From the NCBI RefSeq assembly GCF_026162645.1, contig NZ_JAOTBE010000009.1, positions 17,072-81,071 of the forward strand: DNA of 64,000 nucleotides. Reading direction: 5' to 3'. The stretch is from Paracoccus rhizosphaerae. Its GTDB lineage: Bacteria; Pseudomonadota; Alphaproteobacteria; Rhodobacterales; Rhodobacteraceae. Below, in pieces: positions 55,452 through 64,000 of the stretch. The notes under the pieces were generated by a model. It worked only from the letters and a program-made list of their open reading frames with translations. It was not told the DNA's origin and did no database searches. Made by a program: the position numbers and the translations under genes. Within the stretch, counting starts at the first letter, position 1, and each line of letters begins with the position of its first letter.

Positions 55452-56425
55452 GGCCGGAACATGATCTTGCCTTCGCGTCCCGGCGTCAGGGCGGCGGTGA
55501 CGGCCTCGGCCGGTTGATCCAGACCGAATTCGCCGCCCGAAGGCAGCTTCAGCTTGCCGTCCATGACCAGCCCGATCAGTTCGCCGAACATGCGCTGACG
55601 ATCTTCGGGCGCTGTGGCGGGCATGACACGGGCGCCCCAGAAGCCCTTCACCGACAGGTGCTTGAAGATGATCGGCCCGGCAGGAAGCTGCAGCGGCTCG
55701 CCCGTGGTCGATCCGAAGGTGACCAGAAGGCCCTCGACGCCCAGCAGGTCGACCAATCCTGCGGCAACGTTGCCGCCGACGGAATCGATGGCCGCGCGGG
55801 CACCGTCGGGGCCCACGATGTCGCGCACCCGCGTGACCCAGTCGGCGTCGTCGGTGGAGACGATGTCGGTCATGCCCATGGCGGCCAGTTCCTCGGCGGC
55901 TGCGCGCCTCCGGACCAGGTTCACCAGACGCACGCCGCGCGACTGCGTCAGCACCGACATGATCTTGCCGACGGCCCCGTTGGCGGCGGTCTGGATGACC
56001 CAGTCGCCCGCGTTCACATGCAGGAATTCCAGAAGGGTGATGGCGCTGAACGGCATGGCGATCAGTTGGGCCGCGGCCTCATCGGGCATGCTGTCGGGCA
56101 CGGGGATGATCCCGCCTGCATCGGCCAGCGCAAAATCGGCCCAAGATCCGCGAAGGCCGGCTGCGGCGACGCGGCGACCTGCCAGCGCGGGATCGACTTC
56201 GGTGCCGCATTCCTCGACGATGCCCACGGCTTCACTGCCGCCGATGGCGGGCAGATCGGGGCGGACGCCATAGCTGCCGCGCACGGTCCAGAGATCGTGG
56301 TTGTGGATCGGGGAAAGGACCACGCGGATCAGCACTTGGCCGGAGCCGGGCTGCGGCCTGTCGGCTGGAGTGGTTGCCAGAACCTCGGCCGGTTCGCCGA
56401 AGCGGTCATGGGTGACGCTGCGCAT
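55448..56425 (-). CDS. MDR-superfamily oxidoreductase (quinone/enoyl reductase type)
   Basis: NAD(P)H-dependent medium-chain reductase, 325 residues. It begins MRSVTHDRFGEPAEVLATTP, has the GroES-like domain (SGQVLIRVVLSPIHNHDLWTVRGSYGVRPDLPAIGGSEAVGIVEECG) and a Rossmann part with WVIQTAANGAVGKIMSVLTQSRGVRLVNLVRR. Zinc-binding cysteines are missing, and the AANGAVG pattern resembles mitochondrial trans-2-enoyl-CoA reductase (MECR/ETR) members. Start at 56425 has AAAGGACATCCC upstream; an in-frame ATG at 56461 is less likely. Confidence 0.88.
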   Translation of the reverse strand: MRSVTHDRFGEPAEVLATTPADRPQPGSGQVLIRVVLSPIHNHDLWTVRGSYGVRPDLPAIGGSEAVGIVEECGTEVDPALAGRRVAAAGLRGSWADFALADAGGIIPVPDSMPDEAAAQLIAMPFSAITLLEFLHVNAGDWVIQTAANGAVGKIMSVLTQSRGVRLVNLVRRRAAAEELAAMGMTDIVSTDDADWVTRVRDIVGPDGARAAIDSVGGNVAAGLVDLLGVEGLLVTFGSTTGEPLQLPAGPIIFKHLSVKGFWGARVMPATAPEDRQRMFGELIGLVMDGKLKLPSGGEFGLDQPAEAVTAALTPGREGKIMFRP

Positions 56426-56501
56426 GGGATGTCCTTTCGTGATCTTGTCCTGCCCGTCCAATTGGGAACGGGCGCATCAAGATGCCAGAGGTGATCATGC
56501 G

Positions 56502-56768
56502 TCAGGCAGCGTGGTTCCGCCTTGAAATCGCGCGGCACAGAGCGCGGGATTCGGCAAGGTCGAGCGCGGCCGGTGCCTCCTCTGGACTTGCACCTGCGGC
56601 GCGGAGCTTCCGCCATGGCCGGAGGCAGGAGGCCCGCGACCAGGGCAGCGCCGCCTGCGACAGCCACAGCCGCAGGGGCGCGGGCAGTGCGTCATAGGCG
56701 GCCATTTGATCGCCCGCGCGGCGCCGCAGCGGCTGCGGCACTTGGGTCACGAAGCCGCTGCGCCGCAC
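56502..56768 (-). CDS. Small DUF6525-like protein
   Basis: An 88-residue protein from GTG 56768, two bases after the stop of the dead COG0523 gene. The middle reads MAAYDALPAPLRLWLSQAALPWSRASCLRPWRK, followed by ALDLAESRALCRAI; I recall this pattern from DUF6525-like proteins encoded next to COG0523 GTPases in Rhodobacteraceae, but the domain number is from memory. There is no ribosome site, so it probably depended on translation of the upstream gene, which is now broken. It may therefore be poorly expressed. Confidence 0.5.
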   Translation of the reverse strand: MRRSGFVTQVPQPLRRRAGDQMAAYDALPAPLRLWLSQAALPWSRASCLRPWRKLRAAGASPEEAPAALDLAESRALCRAISRRNHAA

Positions 56769-56770
56769 AG

Positions 56771-57971
56771 TTATGCGGCTTCGGTGGCGCGGCGCCACGC
56801 GGGGAAGCGGTCCGGCAGCCGCGCCCAGTCCCCAGGACTATCGCCCCAATCCTCGCCCAGCAGGCAGGTGTTTAGGCGGGCGCGGAGGCGGTCTTCGTCC
56901 ATGCCCGTTCTGATGAAGACCAGTTCCTGTCGCCGGTCTCCGAAGGGCTCGCTCCAGTGACTTTCCAAATAACCGCGGCCCTGCGGGTAGGACGGCCAGC
57001 AGTCCCGCGGCACCGAGGCCCACCATTGTCCAAGCGGCCTGACGGACGACAGCGCCCCGGCCAGCGAAAACTCGGCCACCCAATCGGGGCGGGTGGCAAT
57101 CCAGAAGTGACCCTTGGCGCGGATCACGCGGGGCAGGGGGCCGTTCAGCAGTTCGTGGATCTTGCGCGGCTCGAAGGGCAGCGGTCAAGATAGACGAAGC
57201 TGGTGACATCGTATTCCTCGGTCTCGGGGGTGGGGTCGGCAAAGCCGCAAGGCTCTATGGTCCGCTTCGGGTGCTCATGTGCCCGCTCGAAATCGAAGAG
57301 CCCCGTGTTCAGGATGTCGCCCGGGGCGACGCGGCTGTGATCGGTCTCAATGATGCGGGCGGCGCGGTTCAGAGCGCGGATGATCTTGCGCGCGGCATCG
57401 ACGCGATCTGGTCCCGCGTCACTGCACTTGTTCAGCACGATCACGTTGGCGAATTCGATTTAGTCGGCCAGGAGGTTCACCAGCCTGCGTTCATCGGCCT
57501 CGCCCACGACCTTTCCTCGATCGGTCAAGAAGTCGTGGCTGGAGAAGTCCTGAAGCAGGTTTACGGCATCGACCACGGTGACCAGCCTATCCAGCCGCGC
57601 CACGTCCGCCAAGCCGGCGGCGGGGTCGTCGGCGAATTCGAACGTCGTGGCGACTGGCAGGGGTTTTGCGGATGCCGGTCGCTTCGATCAGCAGGTAATC
57701 GAACCGCCCCTCCTGCGCCAGCGTGCGCACCTCGTGCAGCAGATCCTTCCGCAAGGTGCAGCAGATGCAGCCGTTTGACATTTTGGCCAAGGTCTCGTCG
57801 GTGCAGGCCATGCCTTCGGCGCGCATAAGGTCGGCGTCGATGTTCAGCTTTGATATGTCGTTGACGATGACGGCGACAAGCAAACCTTCACGGTTGTGCA
57901 GCAGCGTCGTCTTGCCGGCAGCCAGAAAGCCCGACAGGACTGTTACGGGAAAGCGGCGGTCGTGGCTACAT
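56771..57971 (-). pseudogene. COG0523 (CobW/ZigA-type) zinc-associated GTPase, degenerate
   Basis: All parts of a zinc-type COG0523 protein are readable but in broken frames. ATG 57971 (GGAG upstream) is followed by an extra T (57968). The next frame gives DRRFPVTVLSGFLAAGKTTLL, a P-loop with Ala where Gly is usual and a missing stretch before NREG, then MSNGCICCTLRKDLLHEV with the CxCC metal motif. A frameshift near 57660-57672, a TAA at 57460-57462 and another frameshift near 57176-57183 follow; the end (HFWIATRPDWVAEFSLAGALSSVRPLGQWWASVP) stops at 56771. The product cannot be made intact. Confidence 0.9.
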
Positions 57972-57998
57972 GGCTGGCTCCTATGCGATGCCAATACA

Positions 57999-58016
57999 GA
58001 TGTAGTATAACATAAC
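57999..58016. promoter_or_regulatory. Zur-like operator upstream of the dead COG0523 gene
   Basis: The AT-rich 18-mer GATGTAGTATAACATAAC stands out in GC-rich DNA, 28 bases upstream of the original start. Its right half (TATAACATAAC) resembles Zur sites of alphaproteobacteria; the left half is degenerate (10 of 18 positions symmetric). Zinc-repressed control of the COG0523 gene is expected from the family. Confidence 0.4.
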
Positions 58017-58078
58017 AATCCGCAGGTGGCGTCTGGCGGGGCATTGACGACGGGCGCGGCTTGGGCCATGCCCCGCCC

Positions 58079-59926
58079 ATGCTGCGCATCGATGACATCA
58101 ATTACTCCGTTCAGGGCCGCCCCTTGCTGGTCGGTGCCACCGCCACTGTTCCAGAAGGCCATAAAGTTGGCCTCGTCGGGCCGAACGGGGCTGGCAAGAC
58201 GACACTCTTCAAGCTGATCCGTGGAGAGCTCGCATTGGACGGCGGCGCGATCAGCCTGCCGTCGCGGGCCCGCATCGGCGGCGTCGCGCAGGAATCGGCG
58301 GCGACCGGGCGGTCGGTGCTGGACACCGTTCTGGACGCCGATGTCGAGCGGACGCAGCTGATGGACGAGTCCGCCACTGCCACCGACGCCCATCGCATCG
58401 CCGAGATCCAGACCCGCCTGACCGACATCGACGCCTGGTCGGCCGAGGCGCGGGCAGCGACCATTCTGGACGGCCTGGGCTTCAACGCGGCAGACCAGGC
58501 GCGGCCGACCAGCGACTTCTCGGGCGGCTGGCGGATGCGCGTGGCGCTGGCGGGGGTGCTGTTTGCGCAACCCGACCTGCTGCTGCTGGACGAACCGACC
58601 AACTATCTGGACCTGGAGGGCGCGCTGTGGCTGGAAGGGTATCTGGCGCGATATCCGCACACCGTCATCATCATCAGCCACGACCGTGGTCTTCTGAACC
58701 GCGCCGTCGGGCACATCCTGCACCTCGAGAACAAGCAGCTGACGCTCTATACCGGCGGCTATGACAGCTTTACCCGCATCCGTTCGGAAAAGCGCGCGCT
58801 GCAGGCGGCCGAGGCAAGGAAGCAGGCCGACCGCCGGGCGCATCTGCAGAGCTTCGTGGACCGCTTCGGCGCCAAGGCCAGCAAGGCGCGCCAGGCCCAG
58901 GCCCGCGTCAAGATGCTGGCCAAGATGGAGCCGATCACCGCCCCCGAGGAAGCCAAGCTGTTCCGCTTCAGCTTTCCGCAGCCCGAGGAACTGTCGCCCC
59001 CGATCGTCGCGATGGAGGGCGTCTCGGTCGGCTATGGCGATCGCGCCGTGCTGCAGAAGCTGAACCTGCGGATCGATCAGGATGATCGGATCGCGCTGCT
59101 GGGCCGGAACGGCCAGGGGAAATCGACACTGTCGAAGCTGTTGGCTGACCGGCTGGTGCCGATGGCGGGCAAGGTGACCAAGTCGAACAAGCTGCGCGTC
59201 GGCTATTTCGCCCAGCATCAGGTGGACGAGCTGCATCTGGATGAAACGCCGCTGGACCACATCCGCTCGGTCCGCCCGGACGAGGGGCAGGCGAAGCAGC
59301 GCGCCCGGCTGGCAGGTTTCGGCCTGATGGAGGCGCAGGCCGAAACCAAGGTCCGCCAGCTCTCGGGCGGCCAGAAGGCGCGGCTGTCGCTGCTGCTGGC
59401 CACGATCGACGCGCCGCACCTGCTGATCCTGGACGAGCCGACGAACCACCTGGACATCGAAAGCCGTGAGGCGCTGTCCGAAGCACTGAACGACTATACC
59501 GGTGCCGTGGTGCTGGTCAGCCACGACATGCACCTGCTGGGGCTGGTCGCCGACCGCCTGTGGCTGGTCAAGGACGGTGCCGTCGCGCCTTATGACGGCG
59601 ATCTGGACGACTACCGCAAGTTCCTGCTGACGGGCGACGCACCGTCCGAGAGGGAAGCACCCAAGCCTGCCGCGCCCAAGCGCCCCTCGCGCGACGCGGT
59701 GCTGGCCCTGCGGGCCGAGGCGCGCAAAGCCGAGGAGCGCGTCCAGAAGCTGACCGAGATGATGGGCAAGCTCGACGTCAAGCTGGCTGATCCGGCGCTC
59801 TACAACGATCCCTACGAGGCCGAGAAGTGGGGCAAGAAGCGGGCCGAGGCGGTCCGTGCGCTGGCCTTCGCCGAGGAACTGTGGATGGGTGCGCTGGAAA
59901 AGCTCGAATCCGCCGAAAAGGTCTGA
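58079..59926 (+). CDS. ABC-F family ATPase
   Basis: Soluble 615-residue protein with two ABC domains and no membrane segments, a translation-associated ABC-F member (Uup/EttA-like). Domain 1: GLVGPNGAGKTTLFKL, SDFSGGWRMRVALAG, LLLLDEPTNYLDLEG. A charged P-site-tRNA interaction linker follows (RIRSEKRALQAAEARKQADRRAHLQSFVDRFGAKASKARQAQARVKML). Domain 2: LLGRNGQGKSTLSKLL, LSGGQKARLSLLLA, LLILDEPTNHLDIES. The C-terminus is a coiled coil (RAEARKAEERVQKLTEMM). Start ATG 58079; a TTG at 58061 is less likely. Confidence 0.92.
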   Translation: MLRIDDINYSVQGRPLLVGATATVPEGHKVGLVGPNGAGKTTLFKLIRGELALDGGAISLPSRARIGGVAQESAATGRSVLDTVLDADVERTQLMDESATATDAHRIAEIQTRLTDIDAWSAEARAATILDGLGFNAADQARPTSDFSGGWRMRVALAGVLFAQPDLLLLDEPTNYLDLEGALWLEGYLARYPHTVIIISHDRGLLNRAVGHILHLENKQLTLYTGGYDSFTRIRSEKRALQAAEARKQADRRAHLQSFVDRFGAKASKARQAQARVKMLAKMEPITAPEEAKLFRFSFPQPEELSPPIVAMEGVSVGYGDRAVLQKLNLRIDQDDRIALLGRNGQGKSTLSKLLADRLVPMAGKVTKSNKLRVGYFAQHQVDELHLDETPLDHIRSVRPDEGQAKQRARLAGFGLMEAQAETKVRQLSGGQKARLSLLLATIDAPHLLILDEPTNHLDIESREALSEALNDYTGAVVLVSHDMHLLGLVADRLWLVKDGAVAPYDGDLDDYRKFLLTGDAPSEREAPKPAAPKRPSRDAVLALRAEARKAEERVQKLTEMMGKLDVKLADPALYNDPYEAEKWGKKRAEAVRALAFAEELWMGALEKLESAEKV

Positions 59927-60039
59927 CCAACGGGCCTGTTGCTGAAATGTGCCGCGCGGACGTGAAGATGCCATGAGCGGTTGTGCCGGTGGCGCATCCG
60001 CTCCTAGATGACGTTAACCTTTCGATCCGGATTCGCACG

Positions 60040-60780
60040 ATGAAATACACCCTGGCCTTCGCCCTTCTTCTGGCTGCCCCTGCGCATGGGCAGGATTTCG
60101 GCGTGGTGGGTGGCCGCACCTTCTCGGTTGATCTGGGGCTGGGTGCCGCGCTGAAGCCTGTCTATCCGGGCGCCGAGGAGGCCGAGGTCGCGCCTTGGGT
60201 CATCTGGCGCAACGCGGGCTTCGGCGAAGTGGGCGATGCGCCGGCGCAGGGCTTCTCGATCGCGCCGTCACTCGGGATCGTCGGGCCGCGCGACAGCGGC
60301 GACGACGACGGGTTGACCGGCCTGAACGACATCGACCGTGCATATGAGCTGGGCCTGCGGGTCCGTTATGGCATGGGACCCTTGGGCGCCTATGCCAGCG
60401 CCCGGCGTGGATTTGACGGTCACGAAGGCCTGACCGGAGAGGTCGGCGTTAAGTACCGGACCGAGTTGAGCGATCGTCTCGACCTCTGGTCGGGGGCCGA
60501 GGTCGTCTATGGTGATGATGACTACAACAACACCTATTTCGGCGTGACGGCCGACGAAAGCGCAGCCAGCGGGTACGACGTCACGACCCCGGGTGGCGGC
60601 TTGAATGAGGCCGCGATCACCTTCCAGGCGCAATACGCGCTTAACGACAGGACCGCCCTTTTGGGCGAGGTCCGCTATGGCAAGCTGATCGGAGACGCCG
60701 CGGACTCGCCGGTCGTTCAGGACGAGTACCAGCCCTCGCTTCGCCTGGGTGTGACCCGCCGCTTTTCCTTCGGGTTCTGA
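60040..60780 (+). CDS. MipA/OmpV family outer-membrane protein
   Basis: A 246-residue outer-membrane beta-barrel with signal peptide MKYTLAFALLLAAPAHGQ. Mature sequence alternates in beta-strand style (VDLGLGAALKPVYPGAEEAEVAPWVIWRNAGFG; ELGLRVRYGMGPLGAYASARRGFDGHEGLTGEVGVKYRTEL; DRLDLWSGAEVVYGDDDYNNTYFGVTADESAASGY) and ends LRLGVTRRFSFGF with the terminal aromatic residue of outer-membrane proteins. NNTYFGVT is the family's best-known stretch. Role: scaffold or porin-like; substrate unknown. Confidence 0.9.
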   Translation: MKYTLAFALLLAAPAHGQDFGVVGGRTFSVDLGLGAALKPVYPGAEEAEVAPWVIWRNAGFGEVGDAPAQGFSIAPSLGIVGPRDSGDDDGLTGLNDIDRAYELGLRVRYGMGPLGAYASARRGFDGHEGLTGEVGVKYRTELSDRLDLWSGAEVVYGDDDYNNTYFGVTADESAASGYDVTTPGGGLNEAAITFQAQYALNDRTALLGEVRYGKLIGDAADSPVVQDEYQPSLRLGVTRRFSFGF

Positions 60781-61475
60781 TCCGGCAAGCGGCGGGGGCA
60801 ATGCGCTTCCTCAAATGACAAGTTGATCCATTGGTGCGTCGCTTCTGGTAAAGCGCTTGGTCCTGCCACCGCCAGAGCAGCGCCGTCAGTATGCCGGGCA
60901 TAAACGACAGCCGAGTCACTCTGGTCCAGGCGATTTGATGGTAAGCTAACGGTAGTGACGCCGAAATTGGCTGTTCTATTCAGACTGGAACACGCTCATC
61001 TGGAAGACGGCGAGGAGCAGCCACGCCAGTTCCTGACTGTGGCTGCCGCGCCTCTGGTGCCGCCGCAAGGATACAAGCCGTCGCGTTGCCGACATTGCCG
61101 GTCAGGCGGTCGCTGACAATCCGGGCGGTCCAGCCCGCCGGCAAGCTGCTAGCGTTGACGGGACGACGGGCGATTTGACTTCATCTCGCTCCACAATTCC
61201 ACCGACAGTTCTTCGCAGTCCATTCATCTTGCTGACGCGGCCGGATGCCGTCCCGTTCATCACCATGCGCGGCGAGGTGGTGGACGAATTAGTATTGAAC
61301 CAAGCCATGACCTTCAGCACCATCGCTGGTCGTCTTCGGCGAAGGGTCGAAGGCCAGCCTGTCCTGATGCAGCCCCGCTGGCTGGCACGGCGTTTCTCTT
61401 GGACATGTGATGGCTGCGGCGGATGTGACATGACGGGATCTTGGAAAGCGTCCCGAAGGCGACTAGGTCAGGCTC
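60781..61475. other. 695-bp region without a recognisable gene
   Basis: Lies between the MipA/OmpV gene and DUF1489. Open frames on both strands (plus 61175-61771 and minus 61102-61431) are not protein-like in any family known to me and lack ribosome sites. GC content drops in parts. It is probably decayed DNA plus the DUF1489 promoter. Confidence 0.45.
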
Positions 61476-61898
61476 ATGACAGCGAAACTGCACATGATGA
61501 AGCTATGCGTGGGCGCCCAGGGTCCGGACGATCTGGCCGCGTGGCAGGCACAGCGCTTCGGCACCGGACCCGCGCGGCATGTGACCCGCATGTGGCCCAA
61601 GCGGGAGGGCGAATTGCTGGCGGGCGGGTCGATCTTCTGGGTCTTCAAGGGCGTGATGATGGCGCGCCAGCGCATCCTTGCGCTGGAGCCGGTGGAAGGC
61701 GACGATGGAATCAGGCGTTGCGGATTGCTGCTCGATCGCGACCTTGTCCGCGTGGCGGCCGTTCCGCGTAGGCCTTTTCAGGGGTGGCGCTATCTTGCCC
61801 CGGCCGATGCTCCAGATGACCTTCCGCAAGGCCGCGCCTCCGAGGTCCCGCTGCCTCCTGCGGTCGCAGCGGCACTGGCCGAGATGGGCCTTCGCTGA
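61476..61898 (+). CDS. DUF1489 family protein
   Basis: A 140-residue cytoplasmic protein starting MTAKLHMMKLCVGAQGPDDLAAWQ, then GPARHVTRMWPKREGELLAGGSIFWVFKGVMMARQRILALEPVEGDDGIRRCGLLLDRDLVRVAAVPRRPFQGWRYLAPADAPDDL. This is the DUF1489 pattern of alphaproteobacteria; the function is unknown but the RQRI and FQGWRYL segments hint at a nucleic-acid or nucleotide-binding fold. Ends 40 bases before tRNA-Gly. Confidence 0.85.
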   Translation: MTAKLHMMKLCVGAQGPDDLAAWQAQRFGTGPARHVTRMWPKREGELLAGGSIFWVFKGVMMARQRILALEPVEGDDGIRRCGLLLDRDLVRVAAVPRRPFQGWRYLAPADAPDDLPQGRASEVPLPPAVAAALAEMGLR

Positions 61899-61938
61899 CC
61901 CTTGACGCTGCCCGAAAGGTGCGCTACGCGAGCGCAAT

Positions 61939-62012
61939 GCGGGTGTAGCTCAATGGTAGAGCAGAAGCTTCCCAAGCTTACGACGAGGGTTCGATTCCCT
62001 TCACCCGCTCCA
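61939..62012 (+). tRNA. tRNA-Gly (CCC anticodon)
   Basis: Acceptor GCGGGTG pairs with CACCCGC; D arm GCTC-AATGGTAGA-GC; anticodon loop TTCCCAA with CCC at 34-36; T arm with GTTCGATTC; CCA encoded at 62010-62012. The sequence is close to the E. coli glyU type. The top pair of the anticodon stem (G27-A43) is a mismatch. Confidence 0.93.
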
Positions 62013-62236
62013 GTACAAGATGTAGAAAGGCTTCTGCCTCAGGGGGCAAGGTTACTTTTGCCAAGCTTGAATTTCAATTAGGCAGAGGAACAGCCGGACA
62101 ACATCAGGCAGTTTTGGCCCGCTACTTTCAAAGAATGCCAAAGAAAACACTGAAGGGACTTCTCGGGTTTCCCTGCTAAGTGTTTAAGTCCTCGATTCGA
62201 CGGTGCGATCCTTTTTTTCAAATGAAAGGGTGCCCC

Positions 62237-63183
62237 ATGGGGCAAGGTCGTCACGGAAGCGCCACGACCACGCATGCCACCCGAGCTACAATAGTGACGG
62301 CTGCCCGTCATTGGTTCTAGCGCCCGAACGATCGCACGCGTTGCTCGCGACGCTGAGCCGAGAGTGGGGCATCAATCCGAAGGCGGTGGCGAAAAGGCGC
62401 AAGGGGGCGACGGTCGAACGATTCGAAGACCGGACGCGATCCGCCGAAGGAACCGCGCTCGACGGTCTTGTCCAAGGCCGAAGAGGCGAGGGTCGTGGCG
62501 TTCCGGCGCCACACGCTGCGGCCGCCGGATGATTGCCTCTAGGCGCTGCGACCCCCCATACCATACCTGACGCGCTCGGACTTGCATCGCTGCCTGCGGC
62601 GGCAGGGACTATCGCGCCTGCCTGAACTGGACGGAAACAAGCCAGAACGGCAGCGCTTCGCACGCTTTCCGATCGGCGTTCGTCACATCGACATCGCGGA
62701 AGTGCAGACCGCCGAAGACAATCTGCAGCCGCATCTCTTTGTGGTGATAGACCGCATCAGCGAGTTCGCCTTTGTCCGCCTCGAAGGCCGGGAAGGTGGC
62801 TGCAGCCCAGTTCCTGCGCGACCTGATTGCCGCAGTTCCTTGCCGGTCCACAAGGTGTCGAAACGGTATGCAGTTCGCAAATCGGAGCTGCGACGCGACG
62901 ACCTTCGCGCACATCGTTGGCCGCGTGTGCCGCGAGCATGGGGCAAAGCACAGGCTGAAGGAGAGATAATGCATCCCTGGACGACCGCCAAGTCGAGCGG
63001 ATGAACCGCACGATCAAGCCGGGTGAAGCGGACCGCGGAATGGTCCGGTGGATCATTCCCCCTCGGAACGTAAAGCGCTTCCATTATGACAGTCACGATC
63101 AGCTGCGAACGCACCCCAACGAGCTCATCGCACCCTACGATTTCACCCGCCGGCTCAGGACACTCGATGGTCTGACGCCCTGA
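62237..63183 (+). pseudogene. IS481-family transposase, degenerate
   Basis: Pieces of one transposase lie in three frames. MGQGRHGSATTTHATRA begins at 62237; later come KAVAKRRKGATVERF, then DLHRCLRRQGLSRLPELDGNK, RFPIGVRHIDIAEVQTAED with the first catalytic Asp, VIDRISEFAFV, VAAAQFLRDLIAAVP (shifted frame), FAHIVGRVCREHGAKH, QVERMNRTIK with the last catalytic Glu and FHYDSHDQLRTH ... LDGLTP. Several frameshifts and stops and a deletion before the final part make it inactive. The order matches IS481-type DDE transposases. Confidence 0.88.
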
Positions 63184-63531
63184 CGTACGCTACGAGAAGT
63201 TTCTACCACCGACAAAGGGCATCCGTTACCGAGTCGGTGCATGCTTCTGCCGTCCAATGTCTTGCATAGCGGATCCATGCGGTCAGGCTCCGTGGTCTGC
63301 GCGTCGCGCCTGACTGGCTCCTCCGACAGGCGTGGAACCGGGCGTCCTTACACGAACTACGCTGCCAACACGGCATGGGCAGCGCGACTCACGAAGTGGC
63401 GGGCCGATTTTGACGGTATCACGCAGCCACAGGAGCAATTCCGCCACTCCTGCAGAATGCGCTGTCAGAGCAGGTGAGGCCGGCCTTACATACTGCCAAT
63501 CCGCAAAGCTACTTCTGCCGAGCGTGCCTCG
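63184..63531. other. 348-bp decayed DNA between two transposase remnants
   Basis: No open frame of interest and no clear IS ends. Probably the 3' flank of the IS481-like copy and the upstream part of the IS3-like remnant after decay. Confidence 0.4.
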
Positions 63532-63878
63532 CTCAACCGTGACTTCACGGCGGATCGGGCCCACCAGAAATGGCGGGCGGCATCAGCTACACTGGATTTG
63601 TAAGGGATGGCTGTATGTCGCGGTGTCCTGGACCTGCATCCAAGGCGGATCCTCGTCTAGGCCGTCAGCAACGGATGAAGCATGATCTGGCGATCCGGAC
63701 CTTGAAGATGGCCATCGCCCTGCGATCCCCCCCGGGCTGCATCTTCCACCGCGACCGCGGCTGTTCGCACCACGACCAGAACGTCCTGCGCGACCATGAC
63801 CGAGAGCTGTCAATGAGCGGCAAAGGCAACTCTTGCGGCAACGCCGCCGTCGAGACCGCCTTCGAAACGCTTGTCACG
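63532..63878 (+). pseudogene. IS3-family transposase (OrfB-type) remnant
   Basis: The DDE core of an IS3-type OrfB is readable across frames: NRDFTADRAHQKW, then GWLYVAVSWT, MKHDLAIRTLKMAIALRSPPGCIFHRDRGCSHHDQ with the second catalytic Asp and LSMSGKGNSCGNAAVETAFETL with the Glu position. Upstream and downstream parts are missing; the sequence stops at the edge of the IS21-like end. Confidence 0.8.
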
Positions 63879-64000
63879 TGACATCAGGAACCGACCCCTC
63901 GGCGTCATGAGGAACTGACCCCCTCCATTTTGGTCTGAACGTTGCTGGTGTCTTGCGCAGTCTGTAGCTCTCGCCTCGGATGGTCACGACGTGGCTGTGG
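63874..64000 (-). mobile_element. End of an IS21-family element, including the C-terminus of IstB (partial)
   Basis: On the minus strand, from the right edge, reads HVVTIRGESYRLRKTPA, the C-terminal pattern of an IstB helper ATPase. The element end at about 63879 (TGACATCAGG) has two 19-bp direct repeats with 15 identities, 63880-63898 and 63904-63922, like IS21 terminal multiple repeats. It abuts the IS3-like remnant, which it seems to interrupt. The rest lies beyond the window. Confidence 0.65.

Noticed and set aside
57587..59974. 795-codon minus-strand open frame over the ABC-F gene
   Set aside because: The first part is the reverse of the ABC-F gene; only its last section is real as a piece of the broken COG0523 gene.
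1..64000. CRISPR arrays, prophage or defence islands
   Set aside because: No regularly spaced repeats, cas, capsid, integrase or known defence genes were seen.

Overview
The window is about 64 kb of very GC-rich chromosomal DNA from an alphaproteobacterium. Gene content points to the Rhodobacteraceae and most likely Paracoccus or a close relative: a membrane-anchored cytochrome c552 of the CycM type, the ffs-dnaX-ybaB-recR order, glcDEF, yejABEF, a coiled-coil gene ahead of zapA, and several small proteins of the DUF1489/DUF599 kind typical of that family. This assignment is from memory of the families, not from a search.

Layout. 1-12.1 kb is housekeeping: the end of a DsbA-fold isomerase gene, prs, purD and xseA (divergent), an eda-MFS pair, rpsB-tsf, a solitary LuxR-type regulator, cmk and ade. 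12.5-17.8 kb holds hisB-hisH, then KtrA/KtrB potassium uptake back to back with a BCCT betaine-type carrier. 17.9-26.2 kb has the coiled-coil/ZapA division pair, a lipoprotein, an esterase, a second MFS exporter, DUF599 and the glycolate oxidase genes glcDEF. 26.2-31.7 kb has an hsp20 gene behind a leader that folds like a ROSE RNA thermometer, then recR, ybaB, dnaX, the SRP RNA and a cyclic-nucleotide phosphodiesterase. 32-46.3 kb has an SRPBCC protein, pheA, cycM, the yejABEF peptide importer with a coupled glycosyltransferase, cysS with a coupled squalene-synthase-fold protein, and a polyamine-type ABC importer without a local binding protein.

46.7-51.8 kb is a tight run of six minus-strand genes: a small membrane protein, a VWA protein, a DedA-family gene broken by frameshifts, a membrane-anchored M48 protease, a membrane alpha/beta-hydrolase and a cytochrome P450. 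I regard this block as the best candidate for an uncharacterised functional unit. It is followed by a GMC oxidoreductase, a GH1 beta-glucosidase, a UPF0029 protein and an MDR oxidoreductase. A COG0523 zinc-type GTPase gene at 56.8-58.0 kb is clearly dead (three frameshifts and one stop) but still carries a Zur-like site upstream. An ABC-F ATPase, a MipA/OmpV protein, DUF1489 and tRNA-Gly(CCC) follow.

From the tRNA to the right edge (62-64 kb) the sequence is an insertion-sequence graveyard: a decayed IS481-type transposase, an IS3-type remnant, and the end of an IS21-type element apparently inserted into the latter. No CRISPR array, prophage or defence system was recognised. Long open frames opposite real genes are common because of codon bias and were left out.
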